DNA of 42,209 bases from Candidatus Faecalibacterium intestinigallinarum (GCA_019113345.1 DXHQ01000059.1:1-42209); one strand, 5' to 3'. Shown: positions 22,413-32,004, numbered from the stretch's first letter. Numbers and translations are program-made. The notes: generated by a model from the letters alone, not told the origin.

Positions 22413-24275
22413 TCAAAACCAGTCCCAGGGCCAGATCAGGCCGGGGTCGCTCGAGCTGGCGCCGCCCTCACTGGACGAGCCGGGCGCATCGGAGGAGGAG
22501 CCGCCGCCCCACAGGTCGCTCCACCAATCGCCGCCCGAGCTGGCGTCGCCGGGCACTTCCGGTTCGGGCGCGGGCTCCGGCCCGGCCGAGACGGTCACGT
22601 TGATCCGGCTGTTGAACTTGACGGTCGAGCCTGCCGCCGTCTCCTGCGCGATGACGGTGCCCACCGGCTGGTCGCTGTAGGCCTGGGTCTGGCTGCCCAG
22701 GGTCAGCCGGTTCTGGACCAGGAGGGTGCGGGCGTCCTCCACCGTCAGGCCCACCACCGAGGGCACGCTGGTGGTGGTGGCCACCTGCTGGCGGCTGACG
22801 TAGACCACCACCGTGCTGCCGGCCGCCACGCTTGTCCCCGCCGCGGGGTCGGTGCGGATGACCGCGCCCACCGCCACCGAGGGCTCGACGTTCTGGACCA
22901 CCAGCACCGACACGCCGGTGTCCCGCAGCAGCTGCTCGGCGTCTGACTGGACGTAGTTGGTCACATCGGGGATGGTGACGTACTGGGTGCCGAGGCTGAC
23001 GGTCAGGGTGACGGTCTGCCCCTCCCGGATGTTGCGGCCCCCGGTCGGGGACTGCTTATAGATATAGCCCTCGCCGTAGGTGCTGCTGTATTCCTCCACC
23101 CAGTCGACCTGGATCTGGCCCGAGCTGATCTGGGCGCTGGCCTCGGCCTCGGCGCGGGTCATCCCGACAAAGTCCTCCAGGACGATGTCGGCCTTCTGGT
23201 CGGTGAAGAGGTTGTTGGCGTTGCGCAGGATCATAAAGCAGAGGGCCGCGCAGGCCAGCGCAAAGGCCACCGTGATGCCCAGCAGCACCGGGATAAAGAC
23301 CGAGCGCTTCTTTTTCCGCTTGGGAGCCGGGCGCCCGGCGGCACTTTCTTTTTTCTGGCTCATTGTCTGTTTGACCACCTTTGCAGGTGCTTCCTCCGTG
23401 ATATACTTGTAGGCAAAGACGACGTCCGGCTCCTGCACATAGCGGCGGAGCGCCTCGAGCATCTCGCCCGCGCCGGCATACCGGTTGGCCGGCAGCTTGG
23501 CCATCGCCTTTTCGGTGATCTCGACCAGGGCGCGGGGGGTCTCGGGCGCGATCTCGCCGAGGGGGCGCGGGGTGTCGGTGATCTGCTTGAGGGCTACCTT
23601 GACCGCGTCCTCGCCGTCAAAGGGCAGCCGCCCCGACAGCATCTCGTACATCATGACCCCCACCGAGTAGATATCGCTCTGGGGGCCGGTCACCTCGCCC
23701 TTTGCCTGTTCGGGGCTGATATAGTGGACGCTGCCCATGGCCTTGCCGGCCAGCAGCTGGTTTTCGGCCCGGGAGATGCGGGCGATGCCGAAATCCATCA
23801 TCCGCAGCTGTCCGCTGGGCAGCAGCATGATGTTCTGGGGCTTGACGTCCCGGTGGACGACCCCGTTGCGGTGGGCGTGGTCCAGCGCCTGCAGGATCTG
23901 GGAGATGAAGTGGACCGTCTCCCGGCTGGTCAGGCGGCCGCCCCGCTCGTTGAGATACTGGCGCAGGGTCATCCCGTCGACGTATTCCATCACGATATAC
24001 TGCAGCCGGTCGGTGACCGACACGTCGTACACCTTGACGATGTTGGGGTGGTGCAGCAGGGAGATGGCCTTCGATTCGTTCTTGAAGCGGTTGACCAGGT
24101 CGGGGTCGTGCATATACTCGGCCCGCAGCACCTTGACCGCCACCACCGTCCCGGCGGGGACGGGGCCGTTCTGGCCCACCATCACCGCCTTGTAGACGTT
24201 GGCCATTCCGCCCGCACCGATCAGCTCCCTGACCTCGTACAGGCCGTCCAGCTTTTTGCCGATCAGATTATCCAT
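22413..24275 (-). CDS. prkC: PASTA-domain Ser/Thr protein kinase (PrkC/Stk1 family)
   Basis: 620 residues. The cytosolic kinase domain (about 10-275) has GAGGMANVYK, VAVKVL with the catalytic Lys, HRDVKPQNIMLL and DFGIAR. A basic juxtamembrane part (KRKKKRS) precedes one transmembrane helix (about 330-352). Outside are three PASTA domains (about 358-560; for example VTIPDVTNYVQSDAEQLL and TSVPSVVGLTVEDARTLL), then a Ser/Pro/Asp-rich tail ending WPWDWF. PASTA kinases sense muropeptides or lipid II and control growth and germination. The start overlaps the prpC stop by 8 bp, a conserved kinase-phosphatase pair. Confidence 0.96.
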   Translation of the reverse strand: MDNLIGKKLDGLYEVRELIGAGGMANVYKAVMVGQNGPVPAGTVVAVKVLRAEYMHDPDLVNRFKNESKAISLLHHPNIVKVYDVSVTDRLQYIVMEYVDGMTLRQYLNERGGRLTSRETVHFISQILQALDHAHRNGVVHRDVKPQNIMLLPSGQLRMMDFGIARISRAENQLLAGKAMGSVHYISPEQAKGEVTGPQSDIYSVGVMMYEMLSGRLPFDGEDAVKVALKQITDTPRPLGEIAPETPRALVEITEKAMAKLPANRYAGAGEMLEALRRYVQEPDVVFAYKYITEEAPAKVVKQTMSQKKESAAGRPAPKRKKKRSVFIPVLLGITVAFALACAALCFMILRNANNLFTDQKADIVLEDFVGMTRAEAEASAQISSGQIQVDWVEEYSSTYGEGYIYKQSPTGGRNIREGQTVTLTVSLGTQYVTIPDVTNYVQSDAEQLLRDTGVSVLVVQNVEPSVAVGAVIRTDPAAGTSVAAGSTVVVYVSRQQVATTTSVPSVVGLTVEDARTLLVQNRLTLGSQTQAYSDQPVGTVIAQETAAGSTVKFNSRINVTVSAGPEPAPEPEVPGDASSGGDWWSDLWGGGSSSDAPGSSSEGGASSSDPGLIWPWDWF

Positions 24276-25017
24276 GCCGCGCCTCCTCCGGTTCGATGCC
24301 CAGCAGGAGGGCGGTGATGTTGTCGGGGCCGCCCGCCGCGTTGGCCGCCTCGACCAGATGGTCGGGCAGGTCGTAGAAGGGGGCCTTCGACAGGATCTTT
24401 TCGATCTTTTCCGGCGGCAGGGCGTTGGTCAGCCCGTCCGAGCAGAGCAGCAGCAGATCCCCCGGCAGCACCACCACCGAGGTGCAGTCGGGCGCAAGGC
24501 GGTAGTCCACCCCCAGCGCCCGGGTGATGATGTTTTTCTGGGGGTGGTGTTCGGCCTCTTCGGGGGTGATGGTGCCGCAGTCCACCAGTTCCTGCACATA
24601 GGAGTGGTCGTGGGTCAGCTGGTGCAGCCTGCCCGCGTGGTAGAGATAGGCGCGGGAGTCCCCCGCGTGGCAGATATGGGCCCGGCCGTCCCGCACCAGG
24701 GCGCAGACCACCGTGGTGCCCATCCCGGCCAGCGCCTCGTCCCGGGCCGACTTCTGAAAGACGGCGTGGTTGGCGTTTTCCAGCGCCTGGGTCAGAAAGG
24801 CTTCTTCCCCGCCGGCGGCGCAGCGGCCGTACTGCTCCTGAAAGCAGCGCTCGATGACGTCGCAGGCCCCATGGGAGGCTTCCCAGCCGCCCCGCGCGCC
24901 GCCCATCCCGTCGCAGACCAGGCCCCAGGCCGCGCCGCCGGGCAGCTCCCCGGCGCGGAAATCGTCCTGGTTCTCCCGCCGGATGCGGCCCACATCGGTT
25001 TTCCCTGCAAGTTTCAT
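24268..25017 (-). CDS. prpC: PP2C-family Ser/Thr protein phosphatase
   Basis: 249 residues from the ATG at 25017, with AAGGAG upstream. PPM/PP2C metal-binding motifs are complete: GRIRRENQDDF, LVCDGMGGARGG, MGTTVVCALV, HAGDSRAYLY, LLLCSDGLTNAL and GGPDNITALL. It removes phosphate from PrkC and its targets in the cytosol. It overlaps prkC and follows rlmN by 13 bp in one operon. Confidence 0.96.
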   Translation of the reverse strand: MKLAGKTDVGRIRRENQDDFRAGELPGGAAWGLVCDGMGGARGGWEASHGACDVIERCFQEQYGRCAAGGEEAFLTQALENANHAVFQKSARDEALAGMGTTVVCALVRDGRAHICHAGDSRAYLYHAGRLHQLTHDHSYVQELVDCGTITPEEAEHHPQKNIITRALGVDYRLAPDCTSVVVLPGDLLLLCSDGLTNALPPEKIEKILSKAPFYDLPDHLVEAANAAGGPDNITALLLGIEPEEARHG

Positions 25018-25030
25018 AGGCTTCTCCTTC

Positions 25031-26077
25031 TTACTTTGCCGTATGGGCGTCCATTTCCTCCCGGCGCAGCTGGCCGCAGGCGGCGCTGATCTCGCTGCCC
25101 AGCCGGCGGCGGACGGTGGCGTTGACCCCAAGGCTTGTCAGCTTGGCCTGAAAGCGCCGGACGTTCTCGGCGTCGGTGGCCGAATAGGGGCTGCCGTCCA
25201 CCGGGTTGATGGGGATCAAATTGACATGGGCCCCCATCCCCCGGATCAAACGGGCCAGCTCTTTGGCGCAGGCGTCCGAATCGTTCACCCCGCGCACCAT
25301 CGAGTATTCAAAGCTGACCCGCCGGCCGGTGGTGTCCTGATAGCGGCGGACCGCGTCCATCAGCTGGGCCACCGGGTAGGCGTTGTTGACCGGCATCATC
25401 TGGCTGCGGATGGCGTCGTTGGGGGCATGGAGGGAGATGGAGAGGGTCAGCTGGAGCTTTCTCTCGGCCAGCCGGTCGATCTGGGGCACGATGCCGCAGG
25501 TGGACAGGCTGATGTTCCGCATCCCGATGTTGACCCCCTCGGGGGAGGAGATCAGGGCAAGGAACTTCATCACCTCGTCGAAGTTATCCAGCGGCTCGCC
25601 GATCCCCATCAGGACGATGTGGGAGATGCGCTCCCCGATGTCCTTCTGGGCGGTGTAGATTTCCGAGCAGATCTCCCCCGCCTCCAGATTGCGGACCCGG
25701 CCCGCCTGGGTCGAGGCACAGAAGCGGCAGCCCATCCGGCAGCCCACCTGGGTGGAGACACAGACGGTGGGGCCGTAGTGATACCGCATGACCACCGTCT
25801 CGATGCAGTTGCCGTCGGCCATCCGCAGCAGGTACTTGACGGTGCCGTCTTTGGCCTCCTGCCGGCGCTCGATGGCGGGCGCGGCGATGTAGAACCTTTC
25901 TTCCAGCTCTGCGATCAGGGCCTTGGGCTGGTCGGTCATGGCGGAAAATTCGGTCACCAGCTTCTGGTGCACCCAGTGGAAGATCTGTTTGGCCCGGAAG
26001 GCCGGCTGGGCCATCCCTTTCAGCTCGGCGGCCAGCTCCTCCACCGTCAGGGAAGAGATGCAGCGTTTTTGTTCCAT
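25031..26077 (-). CDS. rlmN: 23S rRNA/tRNA adenine C2-methyltransferase (radical SAM)
   Basis: 348 residues. The radical SAM cluster motif CRMGCRFC is near residue 113; the N-terminal helical domain and the C-terminal conserved Cys (in AACGQL) needed for the methyl-Cys intermediate are present, as are GEPLDNFDEV and SLHAPNDAIRSQMMPVN. It methylates A2503 of 23S rRNA and A37 of some tRNAs. Position after rsmB and before prpC is conserved in Bacillota. Confidence 0.96.
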   Translation of the reverse strand: MEQKRCISSLTVEELAAELKGMAQPAFRAKQIFHWVHQKLVTEFSAMTDQPKALIAELEERFYIAAPAIERRQEAKDGTVKYLLRMADGNCIETVVMRYHYGPTVCVSTQVGCRMGCRFCASTQAGRVRNLEAGEICSEIYTAQKDIGERISHIVLMGIGEPLDNFDEVMKFLALISSPEGVNIGMRNISLSTCGIVPQIDRLAERKLQLTLSISLHAPNDAIRSQMMPVNNAYPVAQLMDAVRRYQDTTGRRVSFEYSMVRGVNDSDACAKELARLIRGMGAHVNLIPINPVDGSPYSATDAENVRRFQAKLTSLGVNATVRRRLGSEISAACGQLRREEMDAHTAK

Positions 26078-26096
26078 AGCGTTCTCCTCGGCGGCG

Positions 26097-27419
26097 TCAT
26101 CCGTCCCGCCGCATCACACAGATAAAGAATCCGTCCATCCCGGTCCGCCCCGGCACCGAGAGCGCTCCATAGGGCCCGCAGGCCATCCCCGCGGGGAAGG
26201 CGATCCCGGGCTGCACCGCCCGGAAGTCGGGCCGCCGCGCCAGAAAGGCTTTGACCTGTTCCTCGTTTTCTTCGGGGTGGATGGTGCAGGTGGAGTAGAC
26301 CAGCCGTCCGCCCGGCTTGAGGTAGCGGGCGGCGCAGTCCAGAATGGCCCGCTGGGTGTCCAGCAGCGCGGCGCGGCGGGCCGGGTCAAGGGTCTTGTAG
26401 CGGATGTCCGGCTTTTTGCTCAGGATGCCAAGGCCGCTGCAGGGCACGTCGGCCAGCACCCGGTCGGCCGGCGGGAAGGCGGGGTTGTAGACCGCCGCGT
26501 CGTTCACCGCCGTCTCGATGCAGCCAAGGCCCATCCGGCCAGCGGCGGTGCGGATGAGGCCCACCCGCTTTTCGGTCACGTCGCAGCTGACCAGCCGGCC
26601 GCGGTCCTGCATTTCCTGGGCGATGGTCAGGGTCTTGCCCCCCGGCGCGGCGCACAGGTCGAGGACCGTCTCCCCCGGCTCTGCCTCCAGACAGAGGGCG
26701 GCCAGCTGGCTGGCCTGGCCCTCGACGTGGTAGAGCCCCTGCCGGAACCCTTCGGTCCCGGCGGGGCTGCCGGCGAAACGGGCCAGCAGGCTGCCCGGCA
26801 CAAGGCCCGGCTCCGCCTCGGCCCCGTCCGCGGCCAGCCCGGCGGCCAGGGCGGCGGGGGTGGTTTTGAGCGGGTTGACCCGCAGGGCGGTATGCCCGCC
26901 GTCGGCGGGGGCGGTCAGAATGGCAAGGGCCTCATCGGGGTAGTATTGGCGGAGAAAGGCCGCCACATCCCGCCCGGCGCAGCCCAAAACCATCAGCCGC
27001 TCGGTCTCGTCGGCGAAAACGGCGGCGTTCAGGTCGTAGCCGCAGGCTTTGCGTAGCACCGCGTTGACCAGCCCCGCCGCGCTGGCCTTGCCGAAAGCCC
27101 GGGTCAGCTTGACCGCCTCGTTGACGGCGGCCGAGGCCGGCACCTGCATATAGCGGGCCTGGGCCAGGCCGCTGCGCAGGATGGCCCGGACCGGCGGGTC
27201 CAGCCTGGCCACCCCTTTGGGCAGAAAACGGTTCAGGATATAGTCGAGGGCGGCCTGCTTTTCCACCGCGGTGTAGAACACCGCCCCCGCAAAGGCGCGG
27301 TCCCGTCCGGCCAGGCCGCTGCGGTCCAGCTCGGCGTCCAGCACCAGATTGGCGTAGCCCCCCTGCTCCTGATGGACGAGGGCCGCGACGGCGGCCGCCC
27401 GGGGCCCGGCCGGCCTCAA
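26097..27419 (-). CDS. rsmB: 16S rRNA m5C967 methyltransferase
   Basis: 440 residues if started at the TTG at 27419, whose bases overlap the fmt stop; the frame stays open further upstream inside fmt but without similarity. The N-terminal NusB-like RNA-binding domain (about 1-140) includes ALDYILNRFLPKGVARLDPPVRAILRSGLAQ. The SAM-dependent domain has DLCAAPGGKTL, DVPCSGLGILSKKPDIR and the catalytic Cys in YSTCTIHPEENE. It methylates C967 of 16S rRNA. A start overlapping fmt suggests translational coupling. Confidence 0.92.
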   Translation of the reverse strand: MRPAGPRAAAVAALVHQEQGGYANLVLDAELDRSGLAGRDRAFAGAVFYTAVEKQAALDYILNRFLPKGVARLDPPVRAILRSGLAQARYMQVPASAAVNEAVKLTRAFGKASAAGLVNAVLRKACGYDLNAAVFADETERLMVLGCAGRDVAAFLRQYYPDEALAILTAPADGGHTALRVNPLKTTPAALAAGLAADGAEAEPGLVPGSLLARFAGSPAGTEGFRQGLYHVEGQASQLAALCLEAEPGETVLDLCAAPGGKTLTIAQEMQDRGRLVSCDVTEKRVGLIRTAAGRMGLGCIETAVNDAAVYNPAFPPADRVLADVPCSGLGILSKKPDIRYKTLDPARRAALLDTQRAILDCAARYLKPGGRLVYSTCTIHPEENEEQVKAFLARRPDFRAVQPGIAFPAGMACGPYGALSVPGRTGMDGFFICVMRRDG

Positions 27420-28333
27420 AGGGTATCCCCCGCTTTGAGCCGCAGTCCGGCCGCGAAGGCGCTGCCCTCCATCGGCTTGGAGCCCTCGGGCACCACCCGC
27501 AGCAGCTCGACGGCCCCCTCGCCGCAGGCGACGGTGAGGGGTTTCGTGGCCAGCACCCGGCCGGGCGCGCCGGTCTTGTCCGACAGGCGGCATTCCAGCA
27601 CCTTGACCTTCCGCCCGCCGCTCGTGACGAACCAGGCCGCCGGCCAGGGGTTCATCCCGCGCACCCAGTTGTGGATGTGGGCGGCGCTGTCGGCAAAGCG
27701 GAATTCGGCCATCTCCTTGGTCAGCATGGGGGCCATGGTCGCGGCGGCGTGGTCCTGGGGCACGGGGATCAGGCTCCCGGCGGCGATTTTGGGCAGGGTC
27801 TCGCAGAGGACCCGCGCCCCCACCGCGGTGACCCGGTCGAACAGCTCGCCGCTGGTCTCCTCGGGGCCGATGGCGACTTTTTCACAGCCCAGCACGTCCC
27901 CGGTGTCGAGGCCGGCGTCCATCTGCTGGATGGAAACGCCCGTCTCGGCGTCCCCGTTCAGCACCGCCCACTGGACCGGCGCGCTGCCCCGGTACTTGGG
28001 CAGCAGCGAGACATGCAGGTTGATGCAGCCGAATTTCGGGATGTCCAGCACCGACTGCGGCAGGATGCAGCCGTAGGCCACCACCACGATCAGGTCGGGG
28101 GCCAGGGCGCGGAGGTTGGCGTCCTCGCCGCCGTCCCGCAGGGTGCGGGGCTGAAAGACCGGGGTGCCGTGGGCCTCGGCCACCCGCTTGACGGGGGGCG
28201 GGGTCAGCACCTGTTTGCGCCCCACCGGCTTATCCCGCCGGGTGTAGACGGCGCAGATCTCATGCCCGGCGGCGTAGAGCGCCTCGAGGCAGGCCGCCGC
28301 GATGTCGGGCGTGCCCATAAAAACCAGTCGCAT
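27416..28333 (-). CDS. fmt: Methionyl-tRNA formyltransferase
   Basis: 305 residues. The N-terminal catalytic domain begins MRLVFMGTPDIAAACLEAL and carries LHVSLLPKYRGSAPVQWAVLNGD and the substrate-binding stretch GVSIQQMDAGLDTGDVL. The C-terminal OB-fold tRNA-binding domain covers about 210-305. It formylates Met-tRNA for initiation. Its ATG follows the def stop with no gap, the usual def-fmt pair. Confidence 0.96.
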   Translation of the reverse strand: MRLVFMGTPDIAAACLEALYAAGHEICAVYTRRDKPVGRKQVLTPPPVKRVAEAHGTPVFQPRTLRDGGEDANLRALAPDLIVVVAYGCILPQSVLDIPKFGCINLHVSLLPKYRGSAPVQWAVLNGDAETGVSIQQMDAGLDTGDVLGCEKVAIGPEETSGELFDRVTAVGARVLCETLPKIAAGSLIPVPQDHAAATMAPMLTKEMAEFRFADSAAHIHNWVRGMNPWPAAWFVTSGGRKVKVLECRLSDKTGAPGRVLATKPLTVACGEGAVELLRVVPEGSKPMEGSAFAAGLRLKAGDTL

Positions 28334-28870
28334 TTACCGCCGCTCCTTTGCCTTGCGGGCCTCTTCCCTGCCCTCTTCGGTGTCCTCGTAGAAATATTCG
28401 CTGGACTGCATGATGGTGATGCCGTCCAGATGGTCGTTCTCATGCTGGATGCAGCGGGCCAGCAGCCCCTCGGCCTCCAGCTCAAACCACGCGCCGGTGC
28501 GGTCCTGCGCGCGGACCTTGACCGCCGCCGGCCGAGTCACCGCGCCGTTGTGCCCCGGGAAGGACAGGCACCCCTCGTAGTGGGTCTCCTCTTCCTCCGA
28601 CACGGCCAGGATCTCGGGGTTGACAAAGTCGATGAACTTATACTCATACCCCTCGGGGATCTCCTCGGGGGCGTCGGTGGTGTCCCACACCACAAACAGG
28701 CGGCGCAGCATCCCCACCTGCGGGCCGGCCAGACCCACGCCGTCGGCCTGGATCATGGTCTCGCGCATATCGTCCAGCAGGGTAGCCAGACGGTCGTCAA
28801 ATTTGGTCACGGGACGGCAGACCTTGTTCAGAATAGGGTCGCCCTCCTTGACAATGTTGCGGATAGCCAT
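28334..28870 (-). CDS. def: Peptide deformylase
   Basis: 178 residues. Three metal-site motifs are present: GVGLAGPQVG (Ala to Gly variant of GxGLAAxQ), EGCLSFPG with the Cys ligand, and IQHENDHLDG with the two His ligands and catalytic Glu. It removes the formyl group from nascent proteins. AAAGGAG lies seven bases upstream of the ATG. The C-terminal tail is Lys/Arg/Glu-rich. Confidence 0.96.
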   Translation of the reverse strand: MAIRNIVKEGDPILNKVCRPVTKFDDRLATLLDDMRETMIQADGVGLAGPQVGMLRRLFVVWDTTDAPEEIPEGYEYKFIDFVNPEILAVSEEEETHYEGCLSFPGHNGAVTRPAAVKVRAQDRTGAWFELEAEGLLARCIQHENDHLDGITIMQSSEYFYEDTEEGREEARKAKERR

Positions 28871-28894
28871 AGCGTTTCTCCTTTTGTCTCTATG

Positions 28895-31159
28895 CTAGAT
28901 GTCTCCGTCCGAGTGCATGTCTACAGCGACGGACGCTTTGGCGGGCAGCTTTTCCTCCTCGTAGAGGCCCAGCACCTCCCGCAGCAGAGCGCGGAACTGT
29001 TTGTCGTTGCGGCACTTGACGGTGAGCTTGTAGCGGTATACTTCGTTGATCATCAGGATGCTGCCCGGCGTCGGGCCCAGCACCCGCAGGGGGATGTCGG
29101 GGCGTTTGGCGGCCTGCTGACCCAGCAGGGCGGCAAAGCGGGCCGCCGCCGCGGCCACCTCCCCTTCCTTTTTGCCCGCAAAGCTGACGATGCACAGACT
29201 GCAGAAGGGCGGATAGAGCCCCAGCTTGCGGTATTCGATCTCCTGCGCGAAAAAGGCGTCGTAGTCCTGGGCGGCGGCCAGGCTGAGGACGGGGTTGTCG
29301 GGGTCGGTGGTCTGGATGATGGCCTGCCCCGGGCACGACGCCCGGCCGCTGCGGCCCACCACCTGGGTCACCAGGCTGAACACCGTCTCATAGGCGCGGA
29401 AGCCCTGGGCAAACAGCAGCGAGTCGATGCCCAGCACCCCGACGAGGGTGACATCCTCAAAGTCGAGGCCCTTGGCCACCATCTGGGTGCCCACCATGAT
29501 GTCGTACTCATGGCGGGCAAAGCCGGCCAGCAGCTTTTCGTGGGCGTCCTTGGCGGCGGTGGTGTCCTGGTCCATCCGCAGAATGCGGGCCTCGGGAAAG
29601 AGGGCGGCCAGTTCTTCCTCCGCCTTCTGGGTGCCGAAGCCCCGGTAGTGCAGCTTGCCGCCGCAGGCCGGGCAGACGGCGGGCCGGGGCGCGATCTGAG
29701 TGCCGCAGTAGTGGCAGAGCAGCCGCCCGCCCCCGGCCTTGTGGTAGACCATCGGGACGCTGCACTTGGGGCACTTGAGCACCTCGCGGCAGTCCTCGCA
29801 CTGGGCCATGGTCTGGTAGCCGCGCCGGTTGAGCAGCAGGATGGCCTGCCGGCCGGCGGCGAGATGCTCTCGCAGCGCGTCCTCCAATGCAAGGCTGATC
29901 TCCCGCGGGTTGCCGGCAGCCAGCTCGGCCCGCATATCCACCATCTGCACCGCCGGCAGCGGCTGCCCGGCGTACCGCTGGGTCAGCCGGACCAGCTGAT
30001 ACCGCCCGGCCTGCGCCTCGTAAAAACTCTCGGTGCTGGGGGTGGCGCTGGCCAGCAGCAGCAGCGCGCCGTTTTTGGCCGCCCGCCACCGGGCCACCTC
30101 CTGCGCGGCATAGCGGGGCGCCGATTCGGAGCGGTAAGTGTGCTCCTGCTCCTCGTCGATGACGATGAGGCCGAGCCCTTCCAGCGGGGCAAAGACGGCG
30201 CTGCGGGTCCCCACCACAATGTCGGCCCCGCCGTCCTGGATCATCTGCCACTGCAGCAGCCGTTCGGTGTGGTTGAGGGCCGAGTGCTGGACCGCCACCC
30301 GCCGGCCGAACCGCTCCTTCAGCCGGCGAATCATCTGCGGCGTCAGGCTGATCTCGGGCACCAGGACCAGCGCCTTTCTGCCCAGGGCCAGGCACCGCTC
30401 GATCAGCTTGAGAAAGACCAGGGTCTTGCCGCTGCCGGTGACGCCGTAGAGCAGCGCCGTATGGGCCTGCCCCGTCTCGAGGTGGGGGGCCAGGGCGTCG
30501 AAGGCGGCCTGCTGCTCGGCGGTCAGGGTCAGCTCCTCGTTTTTCTGGGGGATGTGGGCGTAGAGGTCGATGGATTTGTTCACCCGCTCGGCCGCCAGCA
30601 CCCCCTTGGCGCAGAGGTTTTCGGCCACCGCCCGGCTGATGCCGTGGGCCTCGAGGTCGCCCTGGGTGCGGGGCCCGCCCGAGAGCAGGGCCACCGCCGC
30701 CAGCTGCTTGGCGGTGGGCTTGGGTTTTGCGGGCAGCGGAGCGGCCAGCCGGTAGAGGGTCTCGGTGTGGCGGGTCAGCTGCTTTTGCAGCACCGGGGTC
30801 ACACCGTCGGCGGCCAAAGCCGGCTTGTACTGCGCCCCATAGGGAATGACCGCCTTGACCGCCTCGTACCAGGTGCAGAAGGTGCGGGCCTTCAAAAAGC
30901 GGACCAGTTCCAGCAGCTCGCCGGTCAGGCAGGCCGAGGCCGGCGCCACGTCAAAGATGGCCTTGAGTTTGGCGCTCTCGGGCTCGGCGTCGCAGGCCAG
31001 CACCACCCCCATCCGGGGGCGGCTGCCCCGCCCAAAGGGGACCAGCACCATACTGCCCAGCCGCACCTGATCCTGCTGATCCGGCATGACCGCGTAGGTG
31101 TACAGCTTGTCGAAATGGAAGGCCGCATGGCTGACCGCCACCCCCACCGTCCTGGGCAT
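28895..31159 (-). CDS. priA: Primosomal replication restart helicase PriA
   Basis: 754 residues. N-terminal 3'-DNA-binding domain, then a superfamily 2 helicase core: Walker A GVTGSGKT (about residue 240), the Walker B box IDEEQEHTY (DEEQ), and motifs V-VI around VGTQMVAKGLDFEDVTLVG and QVVGRSGRA. A zinc module with four CxxC pairs interrupts the core (CEDCREVLKCPKCS ... CHYCGTQ ... CPACGG). It reloads the replisome at stalled forks. It begins one base after the gmk stop; no rpoZ or coaBC lies between, unlike Bacillus. Confidence 0.97.
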   Translation of the reverse strand: MPRTVGVAVSHAAFHFDKLYTYAVMPDQQDQVRLGSMVLVPFGRGSRPRMGVVLACDAEPESAKLKAIFDVAPASACLTGELLELVRFLKARTFCTWYEAVKAVIPYGAQYKPALAADGVTPVLQKQLTRHTETLYRLAAPLPAKPKPTAKQLAAVALLSGGPRTQGDLEAHGISRAVAENLCAKGVLAAERVNKSIDLYAHIPQKNEELTLTAEQQAAFDALAPHLETGQAHTALLYGVTGSGKTLVFLKLIERCLALGRKALVLVPEISLTPQMIRRLKERFGRRVAVQHSALNHTERLLQWQMIQDGGADIVVGTRSAVFAPLEGLGLIVIDEEQEHTYRSESAPRYAAQEVARWRAAKNGALLLLASATPSTESFYEAQAGRYQLVRLTQRYAGQPLPAVQMVDMRAELAAGNPREISLALEDALREHLAAGRQAILLLNRRGYQTMAQCEDCREVLKCPKCSVPMVYHKAGGGRLLCHYCGTQIAPRPAVCPACGGKLHYRGFGTQKAEEELAALFPEARILRMDQDTTAAKDAHEKLLAGFARHEYDIMVGTQMVAKGLDFEDVTLVGVLGIDSLLFAQGFRAYETVFSLVTQVVGRSGRASCPGQAIIQTTDPDNPVLSLAAAQDYDAFFAQEIEYRKLGLYPPFCSLCIVSFAGKKEGEVAAAAARFAALLGQQAAKRPDIPLRVLGPTPGSILMINEVYRYKLTVKCRNDKQFRALLREVLGLYEEEKLPAKASVAVDMHSDGDI

Positions 31160-31160
31160 C

Positions 31161-31733
31161 TTACTGCTCCAGGCCGGCCCGCCGCACCATCAGGGCGTAC
31201 AGGTCGCCGGCGGCCTGCTCGATGCTGTTGTTGACGATCCGCACGTCGAACGCGTCGGCCTGGGCCAGCTCTTCCCGGGCGATGGCCAGCCGGCGCTCGA
31301 TGCTCGCCTCGTCGTCGGTGCCGCGGCCCCGCAGCCGGGCTTCCAGCTCCTGGGCCGAGGGCGGCAGCAGGAACACGATGGTCGACCCCGGATAGAGCCG
31401 CTTGATGTTGGCCGCCCCGTGGACGTCGATGTTGAGCAGCACCAGCTTGCCGGCCGCCATCCGGCGCTCCACCTCGGCGCGGAGGGTGCCGTAGTAGTTC
31501 CCGTTATAATAGTTGTATTCCAGCACCTCGCCCGCCTCGATCAGCTGTTTGAAGGCTGCCTCGCTGCGGTAGTAGTAGTTGACCCCTTCGGCCTCCCCTT
31601 CCCGGGGGGCGCGGGTGGTGGCCGAGACCGTCTTTTCGATCTCGGGGTGGTCGGCCCGCAGACGGGCCATCACGGTATCCTTGCCGACGCCCGAAGGACC
31701 CGACACCACAAACAGGTATTTTTCGCCTTCCAT
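31161..31733 (-). CDS. gmk: Guanylate kinase
   Basis: 190 residues. P-loop GPSGVGKDT (about 11-19), the GMP-binding stretch STTRAPREGEAEGVNYYYRS and LNIDVHGAANIKRLYPGS. It converts GMP and ATP to GDP and ADP. It follows the remA-like gene with no gap and precedes priA by one base, indicating tight co-expression. Confidence 0.97.
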   Translation of the reverse strand: MEGEKYLFVVSGPSGVGKDTVMARLRADHPEIEKTVSATTRAPREGEAEGVNYYYRSEAAFKQLIEAGEVLEYNYYNGNYYGTLRAEVERRMAAGKLVLLNIDVHGAANIKRLYPGSTIVFLLPPSAQELEARLRGRGTDDEASIERRLAIAREELAQADAFDVRIVNNSIEQAAGDLYALMVRRAGLEQ

Positions 31734-32000
31734 TCAAACTTCCTCCTCTGCCGCTTTGGGGTCCGGCCCGCCGCCTGCGCGGCCCGCCACCGTCTCGGGC
31801 TGCAGGGCCGACAGGATCACATGGTCCGAATCCATGATGAGGACCGCCCGGGTGCTGCGCCCGTAGGACGCGTCGATCAGCCGGCCCTGCTCCCGGGCCT
31901 CCTTGATGATCCGCTTGATGGGGGCCGAGTCGGGGCTGACCACCGCGACCAGCCGCCCGGCGCTGACCATATTGCCGAAACCAATGTTGATAAGCTTCAT
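31734..32000 (-). CDS. remA: DUF370/RemA-family regulatory protein
   Basis: 88 residues. [32 protein letters not shown] and [20 protein letters not shown] match the RemA/DUF370 family, whose Bacillus member is a ring-forming DNA-binding regulator of matrix genes. The C-terminus adds about 15 variable acidic residues. The place between yicC and gmk is conserved in Bacillota. The matrix role is not assured in this organism. Confidence 0.92.
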   Translation of the reverse strand: MKLINIGFGNMVSAGRLVAVVSPDSAPIKRIIKEAREQGRLIDASYGRSTRAVLIMDSDHVILSALQPETVAGRAGGGPDPKAAEEEV

Positions 32001-32004
32001 GCCC

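Noticed and set aside
27671-31234. Very long plus-strand open frame opposite rsmB, fmt, def and priA
   Set aside because: It is His/Gly/Pro/Gln-rich without any domain, and lies exactly opposite well-supported genes; in GC-rich DNA such antisense frames stay open by codon bias.
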